Part shown: positions 50,208 to 59,554 of the stretch, one piece after another
Numbering within the stretch: position 1 is the first letter of the stretch
Layout of the letters: the number at the start of each line of letters is the position of its first letter
Source: Bacteroidaceae bacterium
GTDB taxonomy: Bacteria; Bacteroidota; Bacteroidia; Bacteroidales; Bacteroidaceae
NCBI GenBank assembly: GCA_017617315.1
Contig: JAFZWM010000003.1
Location: 1 to 64,000 of the forward strand
Length of the DNA: 64,000 bases
Direction of reading: 5' to 3'
The notes under the pieces: generated by a model
What the model was told of the DNA's origin: nothing
Database searches by the model: none
Seen by the model: the letters and a program-made list of their open reading frames with translations, nothing else
Made by a program: the position numbers and the translations under genes

Positions 50208-52061
50208 TTATTTGTTTTCGTTCTCTGCAATAAGTTTGAGCAGACGCTCAACGGCTTCTTCTTCTGGAATGTTTTTCTCTATACATTCTTTCTTTTTGTA
50301 GAGTGAAATTTTTCCTCGTCCTGCGCCAACATATCCGTAATCGGCATCTGCCATCTCGCCCGGACCGTTAACAATGCAGCCCATAATTCCAATTTTCAGA
50401 CCTTTAAGATGCGATGTTGCAGCCTTTATCTTGGCTATCGTCTCTTCAAGATTGTATAGAGTTCTGCCGCAACCCGGACACGAAATGTATTCGGTCTTGC
50501 TGGTTCTGAGTCGTGCAGCCTGAAGAATACCGAAAGCGGTAGCATCAACATCATCTGCCGACAGATTTCCGAGGTTGAGAAGCATAATTCCGTCGGTAAA
50601 ACCATCGAACAGAAGTGCGCTCATGTCAGCGGCACTCTCAAGCTGGAAATCGCCCTTCTCTTCCTGGCTCTTGTTGTAGTGCTGGAAGAAAACTATCGGA
50701 TTCTGCAATCCTTCGCTCATAAGCTGGTGGGCGAGGGCGCGATGTTCGCCGATGCGGTTCTGATGATTGCTCTGCGAAATTACTACAACCTCTGGGTGAT
50801 ATTTTAGACAGGCAATAGCCTCGTCGGTGCAAGCCATGTAAGGCAGGAACAAGAATTTAAGCGGAGCCTGACACGCGCTTATGTAAAGCAACTGGTCGTA
50901 GCGGAACACAGGCCATGTGTTAGCTTCGCCGTCCCATCTGTCGGCATCTACAATGTAATCCTTGGCAATGCGTTTTTCTGGTGCTGGCAGATTCTGTCCG
51001 CAGTAAACATAGTCGGGAGTGAAGTCGGCATTTGCAACCGAAGTTCGCTTTCCTTCAATATCGGCAGCAATAACCACCGGCTGATTGTCTCCGCCAATGT
51101 TGCGGACGGCTTTTGTGGCGCGTCGCGATGGCTTTGTAAAGTTGAAGTTCTTGTCGGCTATTCCTGGAATGTACTGATGTCCGGCTCTCTTGCCTATGTA
51201 TTCTACAAGATGCTTGGCCACAGGAATTTCAGCCTCGGGAGCCTCGCTCAGCGAAACTCTTATGGTGTCGCCTATGCCGTCGGATAAAAGTGCACCAATT
51301 CCAACGGCACTCTTTATTCGTCCGTCTTCGCCATCGCCAGCCTCGGTAACTCCAAGATGGAGAGGGAACTTCATGTTCTCCTTCTGCATAACCTCGACCA
51401 AGAGGCGCATGCTCTGTACCATAACGACTGTGTTGCTCGCCTTTATTGAGATAACGACATCTGTGAAATTCTCCTTTACGCAGATGCGAAGGAATTCCAT
51501 GCAGCTCTCAACGATGCCTTCGGGAGTGTCGCCGTAGTGGCTCATAATTCTGTCGGAAAGCGAGCCGTGGTTTACTCCAATTCTGATGGCTGTGTGATTC
51601 TGCTTACATATATTAAGAAAAGGAACGAACTTATCTTCAATCTTCTTCAGTTCCTGAGCATATTCCTCTTCGGTATATTCAAGATGCTTGAATGTTCGGG
51701 CCGCATCTACGTAGTTGCCTGGATTTACTCTTACCTTTTCGGCATAGAGGGCAGCCACGTCGGCAACATGAGGGTTGAAGTGAACATCGGCAACCAAAGG
51801 CTGATTGTAGCCCTGCGCACGAAGCTTTGCGTTGATGTTCTTAAGGTTTTCGGCCTCTCTTACGCCCTGAGTTGTCAGACGGACAAGTTCGCCGCCGGCA
51901 TCGATGATGCGCTTGCTCTGCTCAACGCAGGCATCGGTATCCATAGTAGATTTGTTTGTCATGCTCTGAACCCTTATAGGATTTCCTGCGCCAAGACAAA
52001 TATTTCCTATGTGAACCTCTACAGATTCTCTTCGCGAGTAGTTAAAAAAATCTGTTTCCAT
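50208..52061 (-). CDS. ispG: 4-hydroxy-3-methylbut-2-enyl diphosphate synthase, long form
   Basis: IspG (GcpE) performs the reductive ring opening of MEcPP in the non-mevalonate isoprenoid pathway. At 617 residues it is the long form of Bacteroidetes, Chlamydiae and plants: an N-terminal TIM barrel (IRVQSMTNKSTMDTDACVEQ, LVADVHFNPHVADVAA, RIGVNHGSLSDRI), an inserted domain of about 230 residues, and the C-terminal cluster domain with SCPGCGRTLYNLEE and GIMGCIVNGPGEM. The three cluster Cys are present. The start overlaps the purE stop by one base. Confidence 0.96.
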   Translation of the reverse strand: METDFFNYSRRESVEVHIGNICLGAGNPIRVQSMTNKSTMDTDACVEQSKRIIDAGGELVRLTTQGVREAENLKNINAKLRAQGYNQPLVADVHFNPHVADVAALYAEKVRVNPGNYVDAARTFKHLEYTEEEYAQELKKIEDKFVPFLNICKQNHTAIRIGVNHGSLSDRIMSHYGDTPEGIVESCMEFLRICVKENFTDVVISIKASNTVVMVQSMRLLVEVMQKENMKFPLHLGVTEAGDGEDGRIKSAVGIGALLSDGIGDTIRVSLSEAPEAEIPVAKHLVEYIGKRAGHQYIPGIADKNFNFTKPSRRATKAVRNIGGDNQPVVIAADIEGKRTSVANADFTPDYVYCGQNLPAPEKRIAKDYIVDADRWDGEANTWPVFRYDQLLYISACQAPLKFLFLPYMACTDEAIACLKYHPEVVVISQSNHQNRIGEHRALAHQLMSEGLQNPIVFFQHYNKSQEEKGDFQLESAADMSALLFDGFTDGIMLLNLGNLSADDVDATAFGILQAARLRTSKTEYISCPGCGRTLYNLEETIAKIKAATSHLKGLKIGIMGCIVNGPGEMADADYGYVGAGRGKISLYKKKECIEKNIPEEEAVERLLKLIAENENK

Positions 52062-52567
52062 TAGTTACACTTGAACTTATATTTTATTTCGCTCAACTCC
52101 TTGTTGGCATTTACAATCTTCTGCTTCAGGCCTTCTTTGTATTCGGCCAGATTATTTGCAAGATTTTCGTCGGAAAGCGCAAGCATTTCGGCAGCCAGAA
52201 TTGCTGCGTTCTGTGCTCCGTTTACACCAACGGTAGCCACCGGAATGCCCGGAGGCATCTGAATGATGCTAAGCATTGCGTCGAGACCGTCGAGCATTCC
52301 CTTGATAGGCACGCCGATTACCGGAAGGGTAGTACTTGCTGCAATAACTCCCGGAAGGGCAGCCGCCATTCCTGCGCCGGCAATGATAATCTTAACGCCG
52401 CGGCTCTTGGCATTTCGTGCAAACTCCTCAACTTCGTTTGGGGTGCGGTGAGCCGAGAGTGCGTTCATCTCGAAAGGAATCTGCATCTCTTCCAAGAATT
52501 TTGCAGCCTTCTCCATAACCGGAAGGTCGGAAGTGCTGCCCATTATAATACTTACAATTGCATTCAT
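52061..52567 (-). CDS. purE: N5-carboxyaminoimidazole ribonucleotide mutase
   Basis: PurE class I moves the carboxyl group of N5-CAIR to C4 in purine synthesis. The 168-residue protein has IIMGSTSDLPVMEKAAKFLEE, NALSAHRTPNEVEEFA with the catalytic His, IAGAGMAAALPGVIAAST and GVPIKGMLDGLDAMLSIIQMP. The partner PurK is not in the window. It lies between the PAP2-like gene (5 bases) and ispG (1-base overlap). Confidence 0.97.
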   Translation of the reverse strand: MNAIVSIIMGSTSDLPVMEKAAKFLEEMQIPFEMNALSAHRTPNEVEEFARNAKSRGVKIIIAGAGMAAALPGVIAASTTLPVIGVPIKGMLDGLDAMLSIIQMPPGIPVATVGVNGAQNAAILAAEMLALSDENLANNLAEYKEGLKQKIVNANKELSEIKYKFKCN

Positions 52568-52572
52568 ATTTA

Positions 52573-53202
52573 TTAAATTAACGTATATTTATAAATTATA
52601 CAAAATGCGCTGAAAAATCCCACGAAGAAGCCTACAAGAATCTGTCCGAGCGAGTGCTGGCGCAGAATCATTCGGCTTGTGCCCAACATTCCGGCAAATA
52701 TTATTGCACAGCACATCCACCATGTCATGTTGTACTCGAACGACATGCTGAGCGGAATCAATCCGCCAATCAGTCCGCCGATGCCTGCCATGTGTGTGCT
52801 GATTTTCCACCAGAGGTTAATGGTTATGCAGATAACGAGAACTATCAGTCCCGCCATTATTATAGCACTCAGGAATCGTGGCATTGCCAAACTGTACATA
52901 AGATAAAGGCATGCAATATAGCATGTTATGGTAAGCAGATATGGTACAACACGGTTTTCGCGCTTGCTTGCCTGTCTTAGAGTCCAGCCGTTCATCTTTC
53001 GGTAAAGAAGAATGGCAAATTTTGGAAGAATGATTGTAAAGCTTGCAACCATGCCGAGCACCACAAGGCGGAAACCCAATGTAAGCAGGCTGAGATAGCT
53101 GAAGGTGAATAGAATTGCAAAGGCCAGCAATGGCACACACAAAGGTGTGAACATTGTAGACACTAATTTTGCTGTTGTGATTAAGTGTTTATCGCTCATC
53201 AT
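52573..53202 (-). CDS. PAP2-like membrane protein with degenerate active site
   Basis: A 209-residue protein with about six membrane helices. The order of segments resembles PAP2 lipid phosphatases, but the motifs are altered: the PSGH position reads STHMAG and the SRxxxxxHxxxD position reads SRMILRQHSLGQ, with Gln in place of the Asp. Lipid phosphatase activity is therefore doubtful. It overlaps the end of rpoN by 4 bases and is 5 bases before purE, so it is in the same operon. Confidence 0.65.
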   Translation of the reverse strand: MMSDKHLITTAKLVSTMFTPLCVPLLAFAILFTFSYLSLLTLGFRLVVLGMVASFTIILPKFAILLYRKMNGWTLRQASKRENRVVPYLLTITCYIACLYLMYSLAMPRFLSAIIMAGLIVLVICITINLWWKISTHMAGIGGLIGGLIPLSMSFEYNMTWWMCCAIIFAGMLGTSRMILRQHSLGQILVGFFVGFFSAFCIIYKYTLI

Positions 53203-54677
53203 CTTTTTATGTTTTTTCGTACGCTGGCAATAGGATAACCCAGTTGTGTACGGTGTTTTGCCACAGTGCGTCGGGCAAGAACTATGCCCTTTTCCTTTAA
53301 TTTCTCAACAATCTCCTCGTCCTTGTACGGATTTTCGGTATTCTCGTTGTCTATTATCTCTTTTATTGCACTGAATACATCCTGGATAGTCTTACTTTCG
53401 TTGTCGTTGGATGTATAAGTGCGTGAATAAAAGTATTTAAGCGGAAGAATCTGACCATCGAGCGTTTCTACAAACCTAATGTTGCTTACTCTCGAAACGG
53501 TTGATATGTCGAGATTTGCGAGTTTTGCCACATCTTCCAGAATCATCGGCTTCAGCTTCGTTTCGTCGCATTCTACGAAGAAATCTTTCTGAAGGTCGAA
53601 GATTGCCTTCATTGTCTTGTATAGAGTGAGTTCTCTCTGCCTAAGCATTTCGATGAGGTTGCGCGCGTTCTCAATCTTCTGCTTTTTGTTGTTAAGCCAT
53701 TGCTTGTCTTGCTTGCTCTTGTCCTTCTTGTCCTCGATGTACTTTATCTCTCTCTGAACTTCGGGATTTAGCTGAACCTGCGGAATGTGGCTGTCGTTAA
53801 GAACAACGTACACTTCGCCCTCCGAATTTTCCTTTATGATGAAATCGGGTTCGGCAAGCGTGCTTCCGTGGTCGGCAAGACCCTCTTCCGAGCTGAGCGG
53901 GGCAGGAATGAACCGCGTGATGTGCTGGCGTATTTTGTTGCGCATCTCGTCGTCAACCTTGAGGCGTTGCTGAATTACATCCCATCTCTGATGCAGAAAA
54001 TCATCGTACATCTTTTCGAAGATGGCTATGATGTAGCCTCTGATGGCTTCCTTCTCGGCTGTGTCGGCATGCATTCGCTGTGCCTGAATAAGCAGGCTTT
54101 CCTGATAGCTTCGTGCGCCAACTCCAGCCGGGTCAAACTCCTGAAGAGTCTCGATCATGTCGAGAATATCGTCTTCCGATGCGTTTATGTTCTGCTCAAC
54201 ATTCAGTTCGTAAGACAGTTTGTTGAGCGGCGTGAGCAGAAGTCCGTTATTCTCGAGTGAGCCGATGATGTATCGCAGAATAGTACTTTCTTTTTCCGTC
54301 AGACTGTATTCGCCCATCTGCTCAACGAGGAGGTCTATTTTCGAGTTCTCGTTGTCGGGCTCTGAGCGGAACGAGTTTTTGTCAGAGTCGGTCGTGCCTT
54401 TCGACAAAGGTTCGCCGTCATCGTCCTTCATGTATTCGTCAACGATGTCGTCCTTCTCCTTTATATCCTCGCTCACGCTGTCGCCGTAGTTGTCGGGCGC
54501 ATTGTCGTTATCGTTCTGATTACAAAGAGCTTCATTTTCATCAACAGCATTCTTCACCCACTCTTCCATACCGGCCGACGGTATTTCAAGAAGGTGGGCG
54601 AACTGAATCTGCTGAGGGCTGAGAATCGTCGTCTGTTTCTGAACCAGCCCTTGCCTTATTTCTGCTCCTTGTTTCAT
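53199..54677 (-). CDS. rpoN: RNA polymerase sigma-54 factor
   Basis: Sigma-54 directs RNA polymerase to -24/-12 promoters that need AAA+ activators. The 492-residue protein has the Gln-rich N-terminal region (QKQTTILSPQQIQFAHLLE), an acidic region II at about 45-110, the core-binding and helix-turn-helix regions (LANLDISTVSRVSNIRFVET), and the RpoN box ARRTVAKHRTQLGYP near the C-terminus. The box has His where many have Tyr. The promoter box is only 8 bases from its ATG. No sigma-54 activator gene is in the window. Confidence 0.96.
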   Translation of the reverse strand: MKQGAEIRQGLVQKQTTILSPQQIQFAHLLEIPSAGMEEWVKNAVDENEALCNQNDNDNAPDNYGDSVSEDIKEKDDIVDEYMKDDDGEPLSKGTTDSDKNSFRSEPDNENSKIDLLVEQMGEYSLTEKESTILRYIIGSLENNGLLLTPLNKLSYELNVEQNINASEDDILDMIETLQEFDPAGVGARSYQESLLIQAQRMHADTAEKEAIRGYIIAIFEKMYDDFLHQRWDVIQQRLKVDDEMRNKIRQHITRFIPAPLSSEEGLADHGSTLAEPDFIIKENSEGEVYVVLNDSHIPQVQLNPEVQREIKYIEDKKDKSKQDKQWLNNKKQKIENARNLIEMLRQRELTLYKTMKAIFDLQKDFFVECDETKLKPMILEDVAKLANLDISTVSRVSNIRFVETLDGQILPLKYFYSRTYTSNDNESKTIQDVFSAIKEIIDNENTENPYKDEEIVEKLKEKGIVLARRTVAKHRTQLGYPIASVRKNIKR

Positions 54678-54685
54678 ACAATGTG

Positions 54686-54693
54686 CAAAGATA
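54686..54693 (-). promoter_or_regulatory. Promoter -7 box close to the rpoN start codon
   Basis: TATCTTTG on the minus strand ends 8 bases before the rpoN ATG at 54677, giving a leader of only a few bases. It lies between the udk-like stop and rpoN. Confidence 0.6.
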
Positions 54694-54701
54694 GTGCAAT
54701 T

Positions 54702-56366
54702 TTAATAATTGAAGCTACTGCCGCCCAAGAATTCTCTCAGAAGCGATGTTGGAGGAAGGTTTTTACCCTCGATGCTTCGGATGTTAAGCAAGAATCTGAA
54801 CAGTCGGAACGCATCGGCATACTCTGGAGTATTTTCCGGCACGTTTATGAGTGCAGGAATTGCCTGATTGCGGATTACGGCAAGTTCGAACAGAAGCGCG
54901 CTGTTGAACATGGCATCGGCATTCTCCTGATAAGGGAAAATCCACTTGTCCTCGCCGGCTCTTACGCTAGGCCAGCGGCGAATTGTTTCCTGAGCCGGGC
55001 AGCCGCGGTATTTGGTGTCGCGGATGATGCGGCGCAGCAGGCGGTTGTCGGTTGTCGGAATATAGTTGTGCTCGTCGAGCAGGATTGATGTAAGGGCAGA
55101 AACATATACGCGGAACTTGTTCTCCTCTGGAATCTGCGAAGTCAGTTCGGGATTCAGTCCGTGTATTCCTTCAAGCACGAGGATGTTGTTCTCGTTCATC
55201 TTAATCTTCTTGCCCTTGAACTCTCGTTCTCCCTTCTCGAAATTGTATGTCGGAATCTCAATCTCCTTTCCGTCAATCAGTTCTTGCAGCTGCTTGTTGA
55301 AGAACGGCAGGTCGAGTGCGTAGAGCGATTCAAAGTCGTAATCGCCTTTCTCATCCTTCGGAGTCTGTTCGCGGTTCACAAAGTAGTCGTCGAGCGAGAT
55401 AGCTATCGGGATAATGCCGTTTACTGCCAGTTGCACACTAAGACGCTTGCTGAATGTTGTCTTTCCGCTAGATGACGGACCGGCAATGAGGATTACCTTA
55501 ACGTTTCCACGCTCAACAATCTGGTCGGCAATAAGCGAGATTTTCTTTTCCTGAATAGCCTCGCTTACGGTTATTAGCTGACTTGTGAAGCCCAACTCGC
55601 AAGCCATGTTAAAATCGCCAATCGTGCTGATGTTGAAGATTTCCTGTCTTTCGTGATGCTCCTTGAAGAGTTTGAACATCTTGTCCTGCCTGATGATGTT
55701 TGGCAGCTTGCTCGGATTCTTTGGATCTGGAACACGCACAAGCAGTCCGTCGTAGTACGAATCTATTGCATAAAGATTCACCATTCCGGTTGTAGGCAGA
55801 AGCGAGCCGTAGTAGAAATCAACATAGTCGCCCAGCTTGTGATAAGCCGATGTAACGCTCTTTATTGATTTCAGAAGCTTAACCTTGCTCATCAGTCCGC
55901 GCTCCTCGAACAGTTTTATGGCCTCTTCGGTGGTACATTCAATGCGTTCTATCGGAATGTTGGCATCTATAACCTTCTGCATCTCGGTGCGTATTGTGGC
56001 GATGTCATCTTCGGTAATGGTACGACCAATTACAAGTCGGCAATAAATTCCTTTAGAAACTGGGTTTTCTATAATTATTCGTCCGTCTGGAAAAATATCC
56101 GAAACAACCTTGCACAAAATCATCAGCACGGTGCGAGTGTATGTTCGCAGAGCCGAAGGGTGGGTAAGGTCGAGAAACTTTACGAGTTTGTCTTTGTAGC
56201 ACTCGTAAACAAGCGATTTTTCCTTGTTGTTAACTATGGCACTAACAGGGCCGTATTCCATTTTCAGGCCTGTTGCCTTGTATATGTCCATCAGATTGCT
56301 GCAAATCGGAACTTCGTACGTTTTGCCGTTATTTACGCAGTGGATTTTAATGTTACGGTTCATCAA
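54702..56366 (-). CDS. Uridine kinase-like nucleoside kinase with N-terminal TGS-like domain
   Basis: A 554-residue protein. Residues about 1-75 are TGS/ubiquitin-like and about 75-240 resemble the second domain of threonyl-tRNA synthetase, without any synthetase core. Residues about 285-480 are a P-loop kinase of the uridine kinase/phosphoribulokinase type, with GPSSSGKTTFSKRLSVQL, SLDDYFVNREQTPKDE, TYNFEKGEREF and LVLEGIHGLNPEL. Such fusions are common in Bacteroidetes; the substrate is not settled. It stands upstream of rpoN, which has its own promoter box. No clear promoter box was seen for this gene. Confidence 0.85.
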   Translation of the reverse strand: MMNRNIKIHCVNNGKTYEVPICSNLMDIYKATGLKMEYGPVSAIVNNKEKSLVYECYKDKLVKFLDLTHPSALRTYTRTVLMILCKVVSDIFPDGRIIIENPVSKGIYCRLVIGRTITEDDIATIRTEMQKVIDANIPIERIECTTEEAIKLFEERGLMSKVKLLKSIKSVTSAYHKLGDYVDFYYGSLLPTTGMVNLYAIDSYYDGLLVRVPDPKNPSKLPNIIRQDKMFKLFKEHHERQEIFNISTIGDFNMACELGFTSQLITVSEAIQEKKISLIADQIVERGNVKVILIAGPSSSGKTTFSKRLSVQLAVNGIIPIAISLDDYFVNREQTPKDEKGDYDFESLYALDLPFFNKQLQELIDGKEIEIPTYNFEKGEREFKGKKIKMNENNILVLEGIHGLNPELTSQIPEENKFRVYVSALTSILLDEHNYIPTTDNRLLRRIIRDTKYRGCPAQETIRRWPSVRAGEDKWIFPYQENADAMFNSALLFELAVIRNQAIPALINVPENTPEYADAFRLFRFLLNIRSIEGKNLPPTSLLREFLGGSSFNY

Positions 56367-56435
56367 TAAAAGGGTTTTATTCTTTAGTTTTCAAATTTTG
56401 CGAGTGAAATTATAAAATAAAATTGAAAATTGCAC

Positions 56436-56443
56436 TATCTTTG
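56436..56443 (+). promoter_or_regulatory. Promoter -7 box of the DUF4271-to-tatD operon
   Basis: TATCTTTG, 15 bases before the ATG at 56459. An earlier in-frame ATG at 56423 lies upstream of this box and is not used. Confidence 0.65.
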
Positions 56444-56458
56444 CCGAGATTTTTTTGT

Positions 56459-57442
56459 ATGAACAGTCTAAATCCTAACATAGAAACCGACAGTCTGGTT
56501 GGCGCACACCACTCAGAACAGCTTGATTCGGCAGAGCTTGCATACATAAAGGCTATGCAAGACAGGGCCTATCGCGACAGTATGGCAAACCTGCCGTCGA
56601 CGGGTCCGCTGATTAACATTGTCGAGAAGCACGATTCCATTCAGAATCTGCATATTCAGGTAGGAAAGCTGAAGACTTATTACAAAGACAACTACTTCTC
56701 TAACAGCGAGTTCTATTCAGAGGCAAAGGCTTCGAACATCGACGGAATGTCGGGCGACCCTGTTCACTATCATCTTATGGCCGATGATGCCATAACAACC
56801 ATCGTTCTGATGTGTTTCTTCCTCTTGTCGCTCGTGTTTGCTAGCGGAAAGCGATTCCTTATTCAGCAGATAAAGGAGTTCAACGTTGTGAGAGAGAGAT
56901 CGAGCATCTTTTCAACTCACAGCGGCTCGGAACTCAGATTCCAGATGTTCCTTACTTGTCAGACGATATTCATTCTTGCCGTTCTGTTCTTCGACTACTC
57001 GATGGACAGTTTTCCTGAGGTTTTTCAGAACATATCGCCATACGTTCTTCTGGGGTTGAATACGGGAGTCTGCATAGCATATTTCTTCTTCAAGTTCTCA
57101 ATCTACTCGTTCGTTAACTGGGTTTTCTTCGAGCGGCAGAGGCGAAGAATCTGGCTCGAGTCGTACTGGCTTGTAGTGTCGCTTGCAGGTCTTGTAATGT
57201 TCCCGCTTCTGCTTCTGATTGTGTATTTCGACCTTTCGATTAAAAATGCATTTATATACCTGTCAGTAAGTTGGATTTTATCAAAATTGATGCTGTTTTA
57301 CAAGGCATATAGCATCTTTTTTAGCAAAAAAGGCGGTATTTTGTATTTAATTATGTACTTTTGCGCACTCGAACTGATGCCGGCTGCCTTTTTGTGGCAG
57401 GCTTTGGTGTTAGCAAATAATAGTTTGATTATAAAAAATTAA
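56459..57442 (+). CDS. DUF4271 membrane protein
   Basis: A 327-residue protein of the Bacteroidetes DUF4271 family, function unknown. The first 125 residues are soluble and charged; after that come about six or seven membrane helices (TTIVLMCFFLLSLVFASG and onward). The start at MNSLNPNIE is set by the promoter at 56436. The next gene, hemD, begins at the base after the stop codon. The conserved pairing with hemD suggests a link, but nothing direct shows one. Confidence 0.85.
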   Translation: MNSLNPNIETDSLVGAHHSEQLDSAELAYIKAMQDRAYRDSMANLPSTGPLINIVEKHDSIQNLHIQVGKLKTYYKDNYFSNSEFYSEAKASNIDGMSGDPVHYHLMADDAITTIVLMCFFLLSLVFASGKRFLIQQIKEFNVVRERSSIFSTHSGSELRFQMFLTCQTIFILAVLFFDYSMDSFPEVFQNISPYVLLGLNTGVCIAYFFFKFSIYSFVNWVFFERQRRRIWLESYWLVVSLAGLVMFPLLLLIVYFDLSIKNAFIYLSVSWILSKLMLFYKAYSIFFSKKGGILYLIMYFCALELMPAAFLWQALVLANNSLIIKN

Positions 57443-58186
57443 ATGAAAGTAAGTAAGATACTTGTTTCGCAGCCTAAACCAACTTCGGAGAAGTCACCCT
57501 ACTTCGATATTGCTGCTAAACACGGGGTCGAGATCGTATTCCGCCCCTTCATTAAGGTAGAGGCCGTTACTCCAAAGGAGTTCCGCCAGCAGAAAATTTC
57601 TATACCCGACTACACTGCTATAGTTTTTACTTCACGTCATGCAATCGACCATTTCTTCGGACTATGTCAGGAAATGCGTATTGAAGTACCCGAAACGCTG
57701 AAGTATTTCTGCATTACAGAAACCATAGCATTGTATATCCAGAAGTATGTACAGTACCGCAAGCGCAAGGTATTCTTCGGAAAAACCGGAAAGATTGACG
57801 ACCTTCTTCCATCTATGATAAAGCACAAGACAGAGAATTTCCTTATCCCTATGTCAACTGTTCACACCGACGATATTGCCAACATGATGGAAAACAATGG
57901 CCTGAGCCATGCCGAAGCCGTTATGTATCGCACCGTGAGCAACGATTTTACCGAGGATGAGGCATTCGACTACGACATGCTGCTGTTCTTCAGCCCTGCC
58001 GGAATCGACTCTCTGAAGAAGAACTTCCCAGACTTCAAGCAGAACGATATAGCCATTGCTACATTCGGCCCTACAACGGCAAAGCACGCAAAGGATTCAG
58101 ACCTTCGCGTTGACGTTGAGGCTCCTACAAAGGAATGTCCGTCAATGACTGCCGCGCTCGACAAATTCTTGTCAGAACTGAAGTAG
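57443..58186 (+). CDS. hemD: Uroporphyrinogen-III synthase family protein
   Basis: A 247-residue two-domain protein of the HemD family, which closes and inverts the tetrapyrrole ring to make uroporphyrinogen III. Seen are KILVSQPKPTSEKSPY, YTAIVFTSRHAIDHFF and the second-domain pattern LLFFSPAGIDSLKKNFPDF, IATFGPTTAKHA. The sequence is divergent, as HemD usually is. It abuts DUF4271 and is 4 bases before rnpA. No other haem genes are near. Confidence 0.87.
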   Translation: MKVSKILVSQPKPTSEKSPYFDIAAKHGVEIVFRPFIKVEAVTPKEFRQQKISIPDYTAIVFTSRHAIDHFFGLCQEMRIEVPETLKYFCITETIALYIQKYVQYRKRKVFFGKTGKIDDLLPSMIKHKTENFLIPMSTVHTDDIANMMENNGLSHAEAVMYRTVSNDFTEDEAFDYDMLLFFSPAGIDSLKKNFPDFKQNDIAIATFGPTTAKHAKDSDLRVDVEAPTKECPSMTAALDKFLSELK

Positions 58187-58190
58187 TTTG

Positions 58191-58628
58191 ATGAACAAGC
58201 TTAACGGATTTTGTAAAGAGGAACGCCTCTGCAGCAAGAAACTGATAGAAGAACTGTTCTCGAGTGGCAGCAAGTCTGTATCAGTTCACCCGATACGGGC
58301 TGTGTATCGGATAGGCAGATATTCTTCCGATTCAACGGTCTCTGTAATGATGTCGGTATCGAAAAGGCATTTCCACAATGCCGTAGACCGCAACAGAGTT
58401 AAGAGACAGCTGCGCGAGTCGTACCGGTTGCAAAAGTCGGTTTTGCTGAAGGCATTCGAAGGGCATCCCGACGAGCGCATGATAATATCCTTCATCTGGC
58501 AGGACGGCAAGAAATACGACACCAATGTTGTGATGAACAAGATGAAGGTGGTGCTTCAGATATTGGCAGACAAGGTTGCAAAGAAATACAGCCTTGACGA
58601 AAAAAATAAAGATGAACAAGGTAATTAG
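58191..58628 (+). CDS. rnpA: Ribonuclease P protein component
   Basis: The protein subunit of RNase P, which matures tRNA 5' ends. The 145-residue protein begins [20 protein letters not shown] and has the RNP motif [21 protein letters not shown] in slightly varied form. The ATG at 58191 is preferred to a TTG three bases earlier. It overlaps yidD by 17 bases, a pairing found in most bacteria, though here without rpmH. Confidence 0.95.
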   Translation: MNKLNGFCKEERLCSKKLIEELFSSGSKSVSVHPIRAVYRIGRYSSDSTVSVMMSVSKRHFHNAVDRNRVKRQLRESYRLQKSVLLKAFEGHPDERMIISFIWQDGKKYDTNVVMNKMKVVLQILADKVAKKYSLDEKNKDEQGN

Positions 58629-58854
58629 AATAGTAAAGAAGGTGCTGTCGCAGTGCCTTCTTTATCCTATATATTTCTACCAAAGGGCAATATCGCCGTT
58701 TCTGCCGCCATCGTGCAGATTCACGCCCACATGTTCGCAATATGCCGTTGAGGCTATACGCAAGCACGGTCCGTTCTACGGATTCTATCTTGCCGTCAGG
58801 CGAATTCTGAGATGCCATCCTTGGGGTGGCAGCGGATACGACCCTGTGCCATAA
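58612..58854 (+). CDS. yidD: Membrane protein insertion efficiency factor YidD
   Basis: An 80-residue YidD protein that assists YidC-dependent membrane insertion. The signature is [19 protein letters not shown] followed by [12 protein letters not shown], with an N-terminal amphipathic stretch. The start [10 protein letters not shown] (58612) lies within rnpA; the longer frame from 58576 is less likely. Confidence 0.95.
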   Translation: MNKVIRIVKKVLSQCLLYPIYFYQRAISPFLPPSCRFTPTCSQYAVEAIRKHGPFYGFYLAVRRILRCHPWGGSGYDPVP

Positions 58855-58864
58855 GTTTAGGACT

Positions 58865-59497
58865 ATGAACATTTTCTACGATATACATACCCATAGCAAC
58901 TGCCATTATGAGAATGTTATATCCGTACGCAATGTATTTGTTTCGAACAGCATTCCTGCCGAGTTGCCGACGCTTTACAGTGCATCGGTACACCCGTGGT
59001 ATGTCCGTAGTGACTGGAAGAAGCTTCTTGAAGACAATATCGGAATGATTGAGCAGTCCGCTTTCATAGGAGAGTGTGGACTGGACAAGTTGCGCTCGCA
59101 TCTTGACATGGACGAGCAGATTCTTCTGTTCTCGGAGATGGCGCAGATTGCCGAACGCATGGGCAAGCCTATGATAATACATTGCGTAAAGGCTTTCGCC
59201 GAACTCCTTGCCGTTCATAAGCAGATAAAGCCGTCTGTGCCGTGGATTATCCACGGATTCAGAGGAAAGCCGCAGCAGTTGAATCAGCTCATATCCAAGG
59301 GAATGTATATCAGTTTCGGAATAAATTTCAATGCCGAAAGCCTTGTCTTGTGCCCTACCGACAAAATTCTGTTCGAGACTGACGAATACGGCGGAAGCGT
59401 TCTCGACGTGTATCGCAAGGCTTCGGAAGTAACGCATATTCCGTTAGAAACGCTCGTTCAATTTATTGCACATAATTATTTGGAAGTGAAGAAATAA
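58865..59497 (+). CDS. TatD family metal-dependent hydrolase
   Basis: A 210-residue TatD-like protein, shorter than the usual 260. Metal and active-site features are DIHTHSN (His-x-His), FIGECGLDKL (Glu), IIHCVKAF (His), PWIIHGFRG (His) and ETDEYGGSVLD (Asp). TatD proteins act as DNases or D-aminoacyl-tRNA deacylases; the role of this short form is not fixed. The start at MNIFYDIHTHSN is taken, 10 bases after yidD. Confidence 0.88.
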   Translation: MNIFYDIHTHSNCHYENVISVRNVFVSNSIPAELPTLYSASVHPWYVRSDWKKLLEDNIGMIEQSAFIGECGLDKLRSHLDMDEQILLFSEMAQIAERMGKPMIIHCVKAFAELLAVHKQIKPSVPWIIHGFRGKPQQLNQLISKGMYISFGINFNAESLVLCPTDKILFETDEYGGSVLDVYRKASEVTHIPLETLVQFIAHNYLEVKK

Positions 59498-59502
59498 AGT
59501 CG

Positions 59503-59510
59503 TATTTTTG
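59503..59510 (+). promoter_or_regulatory. Promoter -7 box of tyrS
   Basis: TATTTTTG, 44 bases before the ATG at 59555. Confidence 0.65.
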
Positions 59511-59554
59511 CACTTGATAATGTAAAAAATAATAAAATAAAAATAACTCATTCG

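Noticed and set aside
56423..56458. Earlier ATG for the DUF4271 gene
   Set aside because: It lies upstream of the TATCTTTG box at 56436-56443.
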